NCBI GenBank assembly: GCA_945888565.1
Contig: CAMDAL010000036.1
Location: 1 to 16,771 of the forward strand
Length of the DNA stretch: 16,771 bases
Direction: 5' to 3'
DNA from: Devosia equisanguinis
GTDB lineage: Bacteria > Pseudomonadota > Alphaproteobacteria > Rhizobiales > Devosiaceae
The notes under the pieces are model-generated. The model searched no databases. It was not told where the DNA came from and saw only the letters and a list, made by a program, of their open reading frames with translations. Positions within the stretch are counted from its first letter, which is position 1; each line of letters opens with the position of its first letter. Shown piece by piece: positions 6,141 to 13,849 of this stretch. Both the position numbers and the translations under genes were made by a program.

Positions 6141-6376
6141 TAACTGCCCGTCTGCAACGCCTGCCACAAGGCGGCGACAAGCCAGAACTCGGCGCTGATC
6201 ACCACCGCGCCACCCAGCGCGCTCATCGCCAGAACCGTGGCTGGGTGCACCCGGAACCACCCGGTGAAAAACCGCACGCTCCCCCAGCTGAAATCGAGCA
6301 GCATGAAGGCGAGGCCGATCACGGCGCCAAACAATGCAACGGTGAGAGCTTCCACGTCGTCCTCGTGCACGACCAC
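6140..6376 (-). CDS. Small two-helix membrane protein, function unknown
   Basis: A 78-aa frame with two clear hydrophobic segments: about residues 11-28 (VALFGAVIGLAFMLLDF) and about 44-70 (ATVLAMSALGGAVVISAEF onwards), joined by a short FFTGWFRVHP loop. No family is recognised. The start is uncertain. The first possible codon is a GTG at 6376, while another GTG at 6355 has GAGGAC just upstream and would give a 71-aa protein starting near the first helix. It lies 58 bases downstream of the glycosyltransferase stop on the same strand, so the two may be co-transcribed. The hydrophobic pattern makes chance unlikely, but expression is not certain. Confidence 0.55.
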   Translation of the reverse strand: MVVHEDDVEALTVALFGAVIGLAFMLLDFSWGSVRFFTGWFRVHPATVLAMSALGGAVVISAEFWLVAALWQALQTGS

Positions 6377-6434
6377 AGGGCATCAGCATACCGCCCGATT
6401 GCGGAGCCGAAAAGGCCGCAGCCGGTTTGCAGGG

Positions 6435-7595
6435 TCAAATCTGCGGTAGCGCCGATCCGGCAAGGCTGGCTTCAAGCGGCCGGTCAACACCCAGCAGCTC
6501 GGCATAGAGCGCGGCATGGGCAGCGCCCATCTGGCGCGTGGTGAACATCGTCTCGTAGCGCCGCCGGGCATTCTCGCCCATCCACCGGGCCGCGGCCGGG
6601 TCCGCCCACAGCCGTCGCATCGCATCTGCAAGTGTCATCGGGTCGGCCGGCGCCACCACCAGGCCGGGTTCACCCGCTCGGTTCACGTAGCTGGTGCCGG
6701 TACCGATCTCGCAGGTGATGAGCGGCAGGCGCGACGCTGCCGCCTCGAGCAGGGCCACGCCAAACGCCTCGGACCGCAGATGCGAGGGGAAGACGAACCC
6801 GTAGGCCATGTCGAGCAGCAGCGCCTTCTCGTCTTCGGAGACCTCGCCGAGCAGATGCACGTTGTCGAGCTTGCGCGCCGCCACCGCTTCACGCAGTTGC
6901 TCCGACAGCCGCCCCGTGCCGATGATCGCTACCGGGAAACCCGTCTCGGCCGCCGCATCGAGCAGGAAGTGCAGGCCCTTGTAGTAGCGCAGCGCCCCGA
7001 CGAACACGAAGAACCGCTGCCCCAGCCGCTCCCGCCAGTAGCCGCGCCGAGCCTCCGGCAGCTGCCGCCGTGCGATGTCGCCGGTGCCCAGCGGGATCAC
7101 CGTCACCTTGTCGCGATGCCGCGCCAGCACCGGGCTCGATTCGAGGTAGGGCGGCGACGTGGCGACGATGCTCGTCACTGAATCGAGAAAGCGGTGCATC
7201 AGCGGGTCATAGGCCGCCTTTAGCCAGCGCTGCTTCACGATATCGGAGTGGTAGGTCACCACGGTCGGCTTGTCGGTGCGCGACAGGAAGTGGATCAGGT
7301 CCATCATCGGCCACGGGAAGTGGTAGTGGATCAGGTCGGCGTCGCGCGCCATGTCGTTGAACACCGACAGCACCGACAGCGACAGTCCGGTCGATGCCAG
7401 TTCGAGATGCAGCCGGGCTTTCCGGGCCCACACCCCATCGACATGCACTGAATTGCCATCCGGGTTGCGGCTCAGCGACAGCACCTGCGTCTCGACGCCG
7501 AACGGCTCCGTACCGCGCGCAATGTCGCGGATCACGCTCTGGACTCCGCCAAAGCTGTCTGGGGCAAAGGTCTTGAAAAAGTGCAGGACGCGCAA
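6435..7595 (-). CDS. GT4-family (GT-B fold) glycosyltransferase
   Basis: A 386-aa retaining glycosyltransferase of the GT4 type. The N-terminal acceptor domain begins RVLHFFKTF and has GGVQSVIRDIA. The C-terminal nucleotide-sugar domain shows FVFVGALRYYKGLHFLLDA, and then the EX7E motif in SEAFGVALLEA, which binds the donor. The family transfers sugars from activated donors to lipid-linked or polysaccharide acceptors at the inner membrane face. The substrate cannot be predicted. I chose the TTG at 7595 because GAAGAGG lies six to eight bases upstream and the first beta strand starts there. A GTG at 7661 would add 22 unrelated residues. The gene is divergent from the GH172 gene. No glycan cluster is visible around it. 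Confidence 0.9.
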   Translation of the reverse strand: MRVLHFFKTFAPDSFGGVQSVIRDIARGTEPFGVETQVLSLSRNPDGNSVHVDGVWARKARLHLELASTGLSLSVLSVFNDMARDADLIHYHFPWPMMDLIHFLSRTDKPTVVTYHSDIVKQRWLKAAYDPLMHRFLDSVTSIVATSPPYLESSPVLARHRDKVTVIPLGTGDIARRQLPEARRGYWRERLGQRFFVFVGALRYYKGLHFLLDAAAETGFPVAIIGTGRLSEQLREAVAARKLDNVHLLGEVSEDEKALLLDMAYGFVFPSHLRSEAFGVALLEAAASRLPLITCEIGTGTSYVNRAGEPGLVVAPADPMTLADAMRRLWADPAAARWMGENARRRYETMFTTRQMGAAHAALYAELLGVDRPLEASLAGSALPQI

Positions 7596-7822
7596 TGTCG
7601 CCTCTTCGACGCCTGCCCCAATCACCAATGCCTGACACACTTCGTCGGGCCATTCCAGCACGCGGGCAGTTGCTCAAGCCAACCTTGCGGCCATCTGCGG
7701 CTCAATTGCAACGGTGAACCGGCTGACCGATCAGACCTTCGGTGGATGGCGTGCTAACGCCCGGACCGCTTCACTGCCGCATCGCCGGACCAGCAGCCGG
7801 CGCTCCACCAGGGGAGGAACCA

Positions 7823-8956
7823 GTGGCAGAATTTAGTGGCCTTGGCGTCAATCTATCCAACATTTACCGGCTCAGCAGCGCGAAAACCCGGTCGATTTCA
7901 CCGGAGAACTTCACCGGCGAGAAGGGCCGCGGCGGCATGGCCACCGAGGGCACTGGCAAGATCCACGCCCGCGGCCTCGGCAAGGACGGCACTGGTCTGG
8001 GCGTCAAGATCTCCCCCTCCATCCGCATCGAACCGGGCGAAAGGCGCGTGCTCGGCGAGATCCGGGGCTCGGGCGCCATTCAGCAGATCTGGCTCACCAC
8101 CGCCAATCTGCGCTGGCGCGACCTCATCCTCCGCATCTGGTGGGACGACCAGGAACACCCCTCGGTCGAAGCACCAGTCGGCGACTTCTTCTGCTCTGGC
8201 TGGAACCAATACGCCCAGGTCAGTTCGCTCGCCGTGTGCGTCAATCCCGGCCGCGCTTTCAACTGCTACTGGGAGATGCCGTTCCGCCAGGCCGCCCGCA
8301 TCGAGATCGAGAACCGCGATCCTCAGAGCCACGGCATCATCTACTACCAGATCAACTACACCCTCACCGATATCCCGGACGACGCGGCCTATTTCCACGC
8401 CCAGTTCCGCCGCACCAACCCGCTGCCGTTCAAGGAAGATTACACCATCCTCGATGGGGTGCACGGGCAGGGGCAGTATGTCGGCACCTACATGGCCTGG
8501 GGAGTGAACAATTCGAGCTGGTGGGGCGAGGGCGAGATCAAGTTCTTCATGGATGGCGACGGCGAGTTCCCCACCATCTGTGGCACCGGCACCGAGGACT
8601 ACTTCTGCGGCGCCTACAATTTCGATGGCGGCGGCGCCGAACTCGATCCGACCATGGAACGCGCCTACCGCGAGTTCACCACGCCGTATTCCGGCCTGCC
8701 GCAGGTGCTTCGCCCCGACGGCACCTACCGCAGCCAGCAGCGCTTCGGCATGTACCGCTGGCATCTGACAGACCCGATCCGCTTCGAAGAGGACCTGCGC
8801 GTCACCATCCAGGCGCTTGGCTGGCGCACCGAGAAGACTGATCGCCGCTACCTGCCCTTGCAGGACGACATTGCCTCGGTCGCCTTCTGGTACCAGACCC
8901 TCCCGACCGCGCCCTTCCCGGAACTAAAAGACCGCGACTACCTCGAAGTGATCTGA
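7823..8956 (+). CDS. GH172 (DUF2961) family glycoside hydrolase, cytoplasmic
   Basis: A 377-aa protein covering the whole DUF2961 domain, now CAZy family GH172. Known members hydrolyse or transfer D-fructofuranosyl (difructose anhydride I synthase/hydrolase) or D-arabinofuranosyl units. The conserved core is here: WWDDQEHPSVEAPVGDFF (107-123), GEGEIKFFMDG (235-245), TICGTGTEDYFCGAY (251-265) and RFGMYRWHLTDPIRFEEDL (307-325). E236 or E238 and E258 are candidate catalytic carboxylates by their position in these motifs. No signal peptide is present, so it should act in the cytoplasm on imported sugars. The GTG at 7823 is preceded by GGGGAGGA at 7811-7818; the open frame upstream is unlike the family. 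The Tm-1-like gene follows on the same strand after 52 bases. Confidence 0.92.
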   Translation: MAEFSGLGVNLSNIYRLSSAKTRSISPENFTGEKGRGGMATEGTGKIHARGLGKDGTGLGVKISPSIRIEPGERRVLGEIRGSGAIQQIWLTTANLRWRDLILRIWWDDQEHPSVEAPVGDFFCSGWNQYAQVSSLAVCVNPGRAFNCYWEMPFRQAARIEIENRDPQSHGIIYYQINYTLTDIPDDAAYFHAQFRRTNPLPFKEDYTILDGVHGQGQYVGTYMAWGVNNSSWWGEGEIKFFMDGDGEFPTICGTGTEDYFCGAYNFDGGGAELDPTMERAYREFTTPYSGLPQVLRPDGTYRSQQRFGMYRWHLTDPIRFEEDLRVTIQALGWRTEKTDRRYLPLQDDIASVAFWYQTLPTAPFPELKDRDYLEVI

Positions 8957-8968
8957 CCGGCTATCGTC

Positions 8969-9005
8969 ATCCCAAAGCCGGCCGAGGAGGGTCGGCCGGA
9001 GGGAT
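8969..9005 (+). promoter_or_regulatory. Strong hairpin over the ribosome site of the Tm-1-like gene
   Basis: CCGGCCGA (8978-8985) and TCGGCCGG (8992-8999) pair perfectly around the loop GGAGGG. ATCCC (8969-8973) and GGGAT (9001-9005) extend the stem with small bulges, and GCTATC (8960-8965) and GATAGC (9003-9008) add further symmetry. The second GGAGGG (8998-9003), which should be the ribosome site for the ATG at 9009, falls in the stem. It could limit translation or be a dispersed palindromic repeat with CGTCATCCC ends. Confidence 0.55.
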
Positions 9006-9008
9006 AGC

Positions 9009-10208
9009 ATGAAGAAGGTCTACGTGATCGGCACCCTTGATACCAAGGGGGCCGAACTGCGCTACGCCGTCGAGCGGGTTCGCGCTGCCGGCGCAGAAAC
9101 AGTGCTGGTCGATGTCGGCACGCAGGGGCCGGGGCAGGGGGCGGATATTCCGTCCGACGAAATCGCCGCCCACCATCCGCAGGGTGCGGGCGCCGTGCTC
9201 GGCCTCGCCGACCGGGGGCAGGCGGTCTCGGCCATGGCGAAGGCACTGACTGCCTGGCTCAGCGCCCGCGAGGACATCGGCGCTGTGCTCGGCCTCGGCG
9301 GTTCCGGCAACACCGCCATCGTCACCGAGGCGATGCGGGCGCTGCCCACCGGCGTTCCGAGGCTGATGGTCTCCACCGTCGCATCCGCCAACGTTGCGCC
9401 CTATGTCGGCCCGAACGACATCGCCATGATGTACTCGGTGGTTGATGTCGCGGGCCTCAACGCCATCTCGCGCCGGGTGATCGGCAATGCAGCCAACGCG
9501 GCAGCCGGCATGGCGCTCGGCGCCGTCCCCGAGGCGGCAAGCGACAAGCCCGGCCTCGGCATGACCATGTTCGGCGTCACCACTGCCTGCGTCACCATGG
9601 TGCGGGAGGCGATGGAAGCGAGCCACGAGGTCTATACCTTCCACGCCACCGGCACCGGCGGCCAGTCGATGGAAAAGCTCGCTGAATCCGGCCTTGTCGC
9701 CGGGCTCATCGACGTCACCACCACCGAAATCGCCGACCTGCTGGTCGGTGGCATCTTCCCCTGCACCGAGGACCGTTTCGGCGCCGTCATTCGCACCGGC
9801 CTGCCCTATGTCGGCTCTGTCGGCGCGGTCGACATGGTCAATTTCGGGGGCAGGGAGACCGTTCCGGCCCGCTTCGCCGACCGCCAGTTTCACGTCCACA
9901 ACGCTCAGGTCACCCTGATGCGCACCACCCCCGACGAGAACCGGCGGATCGGCGAGTTCATTGCCGCGCGACTCAACCGCATGTCGGGCCCCGTCCGCTT
10001 CCTGCTGCCGCTGCGAGGCGTTTCGGCCATCGACGCCGCCGGTCAGCCGTTCCACGATCCGGCGGCCGACGCCGCGCTGTTCGGTGCCATCCGCACCGGT
10101 TGGCAACCGTCGGCCAACCGCCAGCTGATCGAACGCGATGCTCATATCAACGACGCGGCCTTCGCAGCGGCACTGGTGGACAATTTCAGAGCGATAGCAA
10201 CGGCTTGA
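9009..10208 (+). CDS. Tm-1-like ATP-binding (UPF0261) protein
   Basis: A 399-aa full-length member of the UPF0261/Tm-1-like family. Bacterial members match the N-terminal ATP-binding domain of the tomato Tm-1 virus-resistance protein. Their own reaction is not established to my knowledge. The family start KKVYVIGTLDTKGAEL (2-17), the GLGGSGNTAIVTEAMRALP segment (about 94-112), MVSTVASANVAPYVGPNDI and DVTTTEIADLLVGGIFP are all present. No signal or membrane segment is seen. The start has GGAGGG at 8998-9003. It follows the GH172 gene in the same direction and its stop abuts the stop of the convergent ROK gene. In this setting a role in sugar or sugar-acid metabolism is likely, but this is context only. 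Confidence 0.9.
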   Translation: MKKVYVIGTLDTKGAELRYAVERVRAAGAETVLVDVGTQGPGQGADIPSDEIAAHHPQGAGAVLGLADRGQAVSAMAKALTAWLSAREDIGAVLGLGGSGNTAIVTEAMRALPTGVPRLMVSTVASANVAPYVGPNDIAMMYSVVDVAGLNAISRRVIGNAANAAAGMALGAVPEAASDKPGLGMTMFGVTTACVTMVREAMEASHEVYTFHATGTGGQSMEKLAESGLVAGLIDVTTTEIADLLVGGIFPCTEDRFGAVIRTGLPYVGSVGAVDMVNFGGRETVPARFADRQFHVHNAQVTLMRTTPDENRRIGEFIAARLNRMSGPVRFLLPLRGVSAIDAAGQPFHDPAADAALFGAIRTGWQPSANRQLIERDAHINDAAFAAALVDNFRAIATA

Positions 10209-11414
10209 CTACGCGGCCTGACCGACCAGCCGGCCGTGGTGGCGCAGCACCAGCCCAACCGCTCCTAGGCAGGCGCCGTCGGTGAAAGTGCTGGTCCGGA
10301 AGATCGTCCGCGCCGAGTCGGGCACGTCGTTGTGCTTGACCAGCGTGTAGCGCTCGTAGCTGCGGGCCAGCGCGTCGAGCAGCAGGTCGCCAGTCCGCGC
10401 CAGCCGCCCGCTCACCACCACCAGCGGCGGGTTGAACACCGACCCGATCAGGCCGAGCCCGTGCCCGCCGGCTTCGCCCGCCCGCTCGACCAGCAGCCGG
10501 CAGTAATTGTCGCCGCCCAGCGCCATCTCCACCACGTCGGTGATCCGGAGCGGCCGGCCGAAATGTGCCTCCGCCTCCGGCAAGAGGTTACGGAAGCTGG
10601 CATAGACTTCGATGCAGCCGCGGTTGCCGCAGCGGCAAAGCGGGCCGTTGGGGTCGATCACCACGTGCCCGAACTCCCCCGCGCCCCCCGCGACGCCGCG
10701 CAGCACCCGGCCACCGGAGACGATGGCGCCGCCAACCCCGAGGTCCAGCGTGTAGACCACGAAGTCGTCGAACCCCTGCGCCGCGCCCCAGGTCATTTCG
10801 GCGATAGCCGAGCAGTTGCTTTCGTTGTCGCAGAAGATTGGCACGCCCTCGAACAGCGGCCCAAGCAGTTCCTTCATGTCGACGCCGGCCCAGTCCGGCA
10901 TGCCGCCGGCGCGCAGCACCTGGCCGTTGACGGGGTTCACCGGCCCGCCCATCGCGACCCCGACGCCGAGCAGGCCGCTGGGCGATTGCCATTGCGTTTC
11001 ATAGGCTTCGGCGACCAGCCGACGGATCAGGTCCGCCGCCATGGCGGGGGTATAGCCGTCCTCCATCACCACGATTTTGTCGGCCAGCACCGTGTGCGTC
11101 ACGTCGGCAACGATCAGCTGGATCTCCGTCTGTCCGATCAGGATGCCGATGCAGGTGCCCGCTCCTGGGTTGAGGGTGAGCGCCGTCGCTGGGCGCCCGA
11201 CCCCCCCTGCCGGTTCGTTGCCGGCCTCCAGCACCATGCCCGTGCGGCGCAGTTCAGCCACCGCGGTCGAGACCGTCGACTTCGCCAGTCCGGTGAGGCG
11301 CGACAGCTGCGCCGCGCTCATGGCGCCGCGCTCCGTCAGCATGCGGACGATGCGACCAGCGGGTGTCCCTAGAGCCCCGTCATCCAGGAGTGATTTCAAC
11401 TCGAACTTGTTCAC
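10209..11414 (-). CDS. ROK-family transcriptional repressor
   Basis: A 401-aa regulator of the NagC/Mlc/XylR type, usually a repressor released by a sugar or sugar phosphate. A winged HTH covers about 19-62 (RIVRMLTERG, then AAQLSRLTGLAKSTVSTAVAEL). The ROK domain follows from about 85. The zinc site H250, C260, C262, C267 sits in GEFGHVVIDPNGPLCRCGNRGC, and D196 occupies the position of the ROK kinase catalytic aspartate (CDNESN). The GTG at 11414 has GGGGAG seven bases upstream. The gene is divergent from the sugar-binding protein gene, and GAAC/GTTC inverted repeats lie at its start and in the facing promoter, so it very likely controls that transporter and itself. Its stop touches the stop of the Tm-1-like gene. 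Confidence 0.92.
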   Translation of the reverse strand: MNKFELKSLLDDGALGTPAGRIVRMLTERGAMSAAQLSRLTGLAKSTVSTAVAELRRTGMVLEAGNEPAGGVGRPATALTLNPGAGTCIGILIGQTEIQLIVADVTHTVLADKIVVMEDGYTPAMAADLIRRLVAEAYETQWQSPSGLLGVGVAMGGPVNPVNGQVLRAGGMPDWAGVDMKELLGPLFEGVPIFCDNESNCSAIAEMTWGAAQGFDDFVVYTLDLGVGGAIVSGGRVLRGVAGGAGEFGHVVIDPNGPLCRCGNRGCIEVYASFRNLLPEAEAHFGRPLRITDVVEMALGGDNYCRLLVERAGEAGGHGLGLIGSVFNPPLVVVSGRLARTGDLLLDALARSYERYTLVKHNDVPDSARTIFRTSTFTDGACLGAVGLVLRHHGRLVGQAA

Positions 11415-11466
11415 ATCACCGCTCCCCTCAGCGCGTTGACAAGAAGAATAAGTTCACCATAGAACT
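11403..11466 (+). promoter_or_regulatory. Transporter promoter with GAAC/GTTC inverted repeats
   Basis: A sigma70-like promoter reads TTGACA (11436-11441), an 18-base spacer, and TAGAAC (11460-11465). AGTTC (11451-11455) and GAACT (11462-11466) form an inverted repeat over the spacer and -10. A second repeat, GAACTTGTTC (11403-11412), covers the start of the divergent ROK gene. The shared half-site and the positions suggest ROK operators. The leader to the ATG at 11577 is about 105 bases. Confidence 0.6.
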
Positions 11467-11576
11467 AATGCGACCGGTGGCGGAGGATGCACACCGGCAC
11501 GGGAAAAGCGCAAGTAGCCACAGTGGCCGACCATGAGAGTCGGGATGTGGCGCGGGCGCACTGGGAGAGAAAAAAC

Positions 11577-12851
11577 ATGAACTTCAAGTCGAAGGTCGCG
11601 CTTGGCGCGGCTGCAACGATCACGGCTGCCCTGCTGTCGGGTACGGCCATGGCCGAGCCCAAGGTGCTGATGCTGCACCAGTGGGCGTCGGGCAACGACG
11701 CTGCTTCCATCGCCAAGCTCGGTGAGATGTTCACCGCCAAGGGCGGCACCTGGGAGCAGACCGCCATTGCCGGTCACACCGCCAACACCCTCGCCAAGCT
11801 CCGCGCCGACGTCGTCGCCGGCAACGCTCCGGCTGCCGTGCAGCTGAAGGGCCCGGAAATCGCCGAGTGGGCCGCGACCGGCGGTACCGCCGATATGGAT
11901 GAACTCGCGACTGCCGAGGGCTGGGATGCCGTCGTCGCTCCCGAGCTGCTCCCGGTGATGAAGCCGCAGGGCAAGTGGGTCGCCGCACCCATGAACATCC
12001 ACCGCATCAACTGGATCTGGGGCAACAAGGCCGCCATGGAAAGCGTCGGCGTCGCCGAGCTTCCGAAGACCTGGGCCGATTTCAACGCCGCCTGTGACAA
12101 GGCCATTGCCGGTGGCAAGGTCTGTCTCGCCCACTTCAGCGCCGACTGGTCCGACGCGACCACGTTCGAAACCGTCGTCTATGGCCAGGACATCGACCTG
12201 TACCGCAAGGCATTCGTCGAGGGTGATGTCGAAGCCCTCCGTTCGGAAGGCATGATCAAGGCCTTCGAGCAGATGAAGCTCATGGTCAGCACGTACATGG
12301 ACCCGGCAATCGCCGGCCGTGACTACGACACCGGCGCCAACATGATGTCGAACGGCGATGCCCTGTTCTTCATCATGGGTGACTGGGAGCTGGGCCGTCT
12401 CGTCTCGATCGGCAAGACGCCGGGCGCCGACATCCTCTGTGGCCAGTCGCCGACCGATTGGGGTGGCAATGGCTTCATCCTGAACTCGGACTCGGTGGTG
12501 TTCTTCAACCAGAACAACCCCGACTTCCAGGAAGGCCAGAAGCTGCTCGCTTCGACCATCCTGAGCCCCGAGTTCCAGTCGGTGTTCAACATCGCCAAGG
12601 GCTCGATCCCGGCCCGCCTCGACGTTGACCTTACCCAGGGCTTCAATGCCTGCCAGCAGCAGAGCCAGGCCGAGCTGAAGGGCTCGATCGAAGCCGGTAC
12701 GCTGGTGCGCTCGATGGCCCACAACATGACCGTGCTGCAGAAGTACCGCGGCGCCATGATGGACACCATCACCGAGTTCGTGAACTCGCCGGAAATGTCG
12801 GCTGAAGAAGCCGCCAACATCATGGCCGACGCCGTCGAAGCCCAGATGTAA
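11577..12851 (+). CDS. Sugar ABC transporter, periplasmic binding protein (GtsA-like)
   Basis: A 424-aa family 1 extracellular solute-binding protein. The signal peptide is residues 1-26 (cleavage after GTAMA). The mature part follows the pattern of the glucose/mannose binding proteins such as Pseudomonas GtsA: HQWASGNDAASIAKL, APAAVQLKGPEIAEWA, AAPMNIHRINWIWGN, DWSDATTFETVVYGQD, IMGDWELG, and FNIAKGSIPARLD near the C-terminus. The likely substrate is therefore a monosaccharide or small glycoside, but the specificity may have shifted in this locus. The ATG at 11577 is preceded by GGGAGAG. It is the first gene of the transporter operon, with a strong hairpin between it and the first permease, which usually allows higher expression of the binding protein. 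Confidence 0.93.
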   Translation: MNFKSKVALGAAATITAALLSGTAMAEPKVLMLHQWASGNDAASIAKLGEMFTAKGGTWEQTAIAGHTANTLAKLRADVVAGNAPAAVQLKGPEIAEWAATGGTADMDELATAEGWDAVVAPELLPVMKPQGKWVAAPMNIHRINWIWGNKAAMESVGVAELPKTWADFNAACDKAIAGGKVCLAHFSADWSDATTFETVVYGQDIDLYRKAFVEGDVEALRSEGMIKAFEQMKLMVSTYMDPAIAGRDYDTGANMMSNGDALFFIMGDWELGRLVSIGKTPGADILCGQSPTDWGGNGFILNSDSVVFFNQNNPDFQEGQKLLASTILSPEFQSVFNIAKGSIPARLDVDLTQGFNACQQQSQAELKGSIEAGTLVRSMAHNMTVLQKYRGAMMDTITEFVNSPEMSAEEAANIMADAVEAQM

Positions 12852-12862
12852 TCAACGAACCG

Positions 12863-12891
12863 ACCGGCTGCGGAGCACCTCCGCAGCCGGT
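12863..12891 (+). other. Perfect 13-bp hairpin after the binding-protein gene
   Basis: ACCGGCTGCGGAG (12863-12875) pairs fully with CTCCGCAGCCGGT (12879-12891) around CAC. No T run follows, so it is more likely an mRNA-protecting or partial attenuation structure than a full terminator. It fits the common difference in level between a binding protein and its permeases. Confidence 0.65.
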
Positions 12892-12919
12892 TTCTGTATT
12901 CTTGCGGAGGGTTGGTCCG

Positions 12920-13849
12920 TTGAGCAGCGCCGGATATGCCGCCATGGCGGGCGGAAATTCTTTTTGGGAGAAGCTGAAAAGCTGGACGCCGATCTTCGTG
13001 ATCGCGCCCGCTGTCGTCGCTTCTTTCGTCTACGTCTTCGTGTTCTCCGGCTGGACGATGTATATCTCGCTCAGCGACTCCACCCTGCTGCCGACCTACG
13101 GCTTCAAGGGGCTCGAGAACTACGCGAGCCTGTGGGCCAACCGCCGCTGGGGCGTTGCCTACAGCAACTTGTTCTTCTTCTCCGGCATCTTCGTGCTCAC
13201 CACCATGGCCGTCGGCCTGTTGCTGGCGCTGCTGCTCGACCAGAAAATTCGCGCCGAGAGCTTCTGGCGCACCATGTACATGTATCCGCTCGCGGTGAGC
13301 TTCATCGTCACCGGCACCGTCTGGCAGTGGCTCTACAACCCCACGGGCGGCATCCAGTTTCTCGTGCAGTCGATGGGCTGGACCGATTTCGAGTTCGCCC
13401 TGACCACTGACCGCAAGAACGCCATCTGGGCCATCATCATCACCGGCATCTGGCAGAGCGCCGGCTTCACCATGGCCCTGTTCCTCGCCGGGCTGCGCTC
13501 GGTCGATGGGGATATCATCAAGGCCGCTTCCATCGACGGCGCCTCGACCTTCCGCATCTATCGCAAGGTCATCCTGCCCTCGATCACGCCGATCTTCCTG
13601 GCCGTCGCCGTCGTGCAGCTGCAGTCGGCGATCAAGACCTTCGACCTCGCCGTGGCGCTCACCAATTCCGGCCCCGGCATCTCCACCACCTTCCCCGCCA
13701 CCTATGTCTACGACCTGATGTTCCAGCGTGGACAGATCGGCGAGGGCGCCGCGGCGGCAATGATGATCCTCGCGGCCCTCGCCGTGGTTCTCGTGCCCTA
13801 TTCGATGTACCTCGGCTGGCGCCGTCGCAGGGAGGTTGCCCGTGTCTGA
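12920..13849 (+). CDS. Sugar ABC transporter permease 1 (GtsB-like)
   Basis: A 309-aa MalF-type inner-membrane permease with about six helices. The first is at about 25-45 (IFVIAPAVVASFVYVFVF), and the next begins near NLFFFSGIFVLTT. The cytoplasmic EAA loop reads IIKAASIDGASTFRIYRKV and docks to the ATPase. It forms the channel with the next gene product. The start is a TTG at 12920, eight bases after GGAGGG (12906-12911). An ATG at 12944 is possible but lacks a ribosome site. Its stop overlaps the second permease by eight bases, so the two are translationally coupled. Confidence 0.9.
   Translation: MSSAGYAAMAGGNSFWEKLKSWTPIFVIAPAVVASFVYVFVFSGWTMYISLSDSTLLPTYGFKGLENYASLWANRRWGVAYSNLFFFSGIFVLTTMAVGLLLALLLDQKIRAESFWRTMYMYPLAVSFIVTGTVWQWLYNPTGGIQFLVQSMGWTDFEFALTTDRKNAIWAIIITGIWQSAGFTMALFLAGLRSVDGDIIKAASIDGASTFRIYRKVILPSITPIFLAVAVVQLQSAIKTFDLAVALTNSGPGISTTFPATYVYDLMFQRGQIGEGAAAAMMILAALAVVLVPYSMYLGWRRRREVARV

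Noticed and set aside
7596..7822. Operator or promoter between the glycosyltransferase and GH172 genes
   Set aside because: GTTGC/GCAAC and CAAGCC/GGCT matches are short and irregular, and no convincing -35/-10 pair is seen. Only the GH172 ribosome site is supported.
8967..10145. Long open frame opposite the Tm-1-like gene
   Set aside because: It is antisense to a clear family member. Its product is a low-complexity mix rich in Gly, Asp and His, typical of the shadow frame of GC-rich genes.
11454..12722. Long open frame opposite the sugar-binding protein gene
   Set aside because: No domain, no ribosome site, and antisense to a well-supported gene. The same applies to the long antisense frames at 12323-13936, 14784-16001, 15473-16633 and 7898-8764.
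12863..12891. Intrinsic terminator after the binding-protein gene
   Set aside because: The stem is strong but no T run follows and the permease genes continue in the same direction, so it is kept only as a hairpin.
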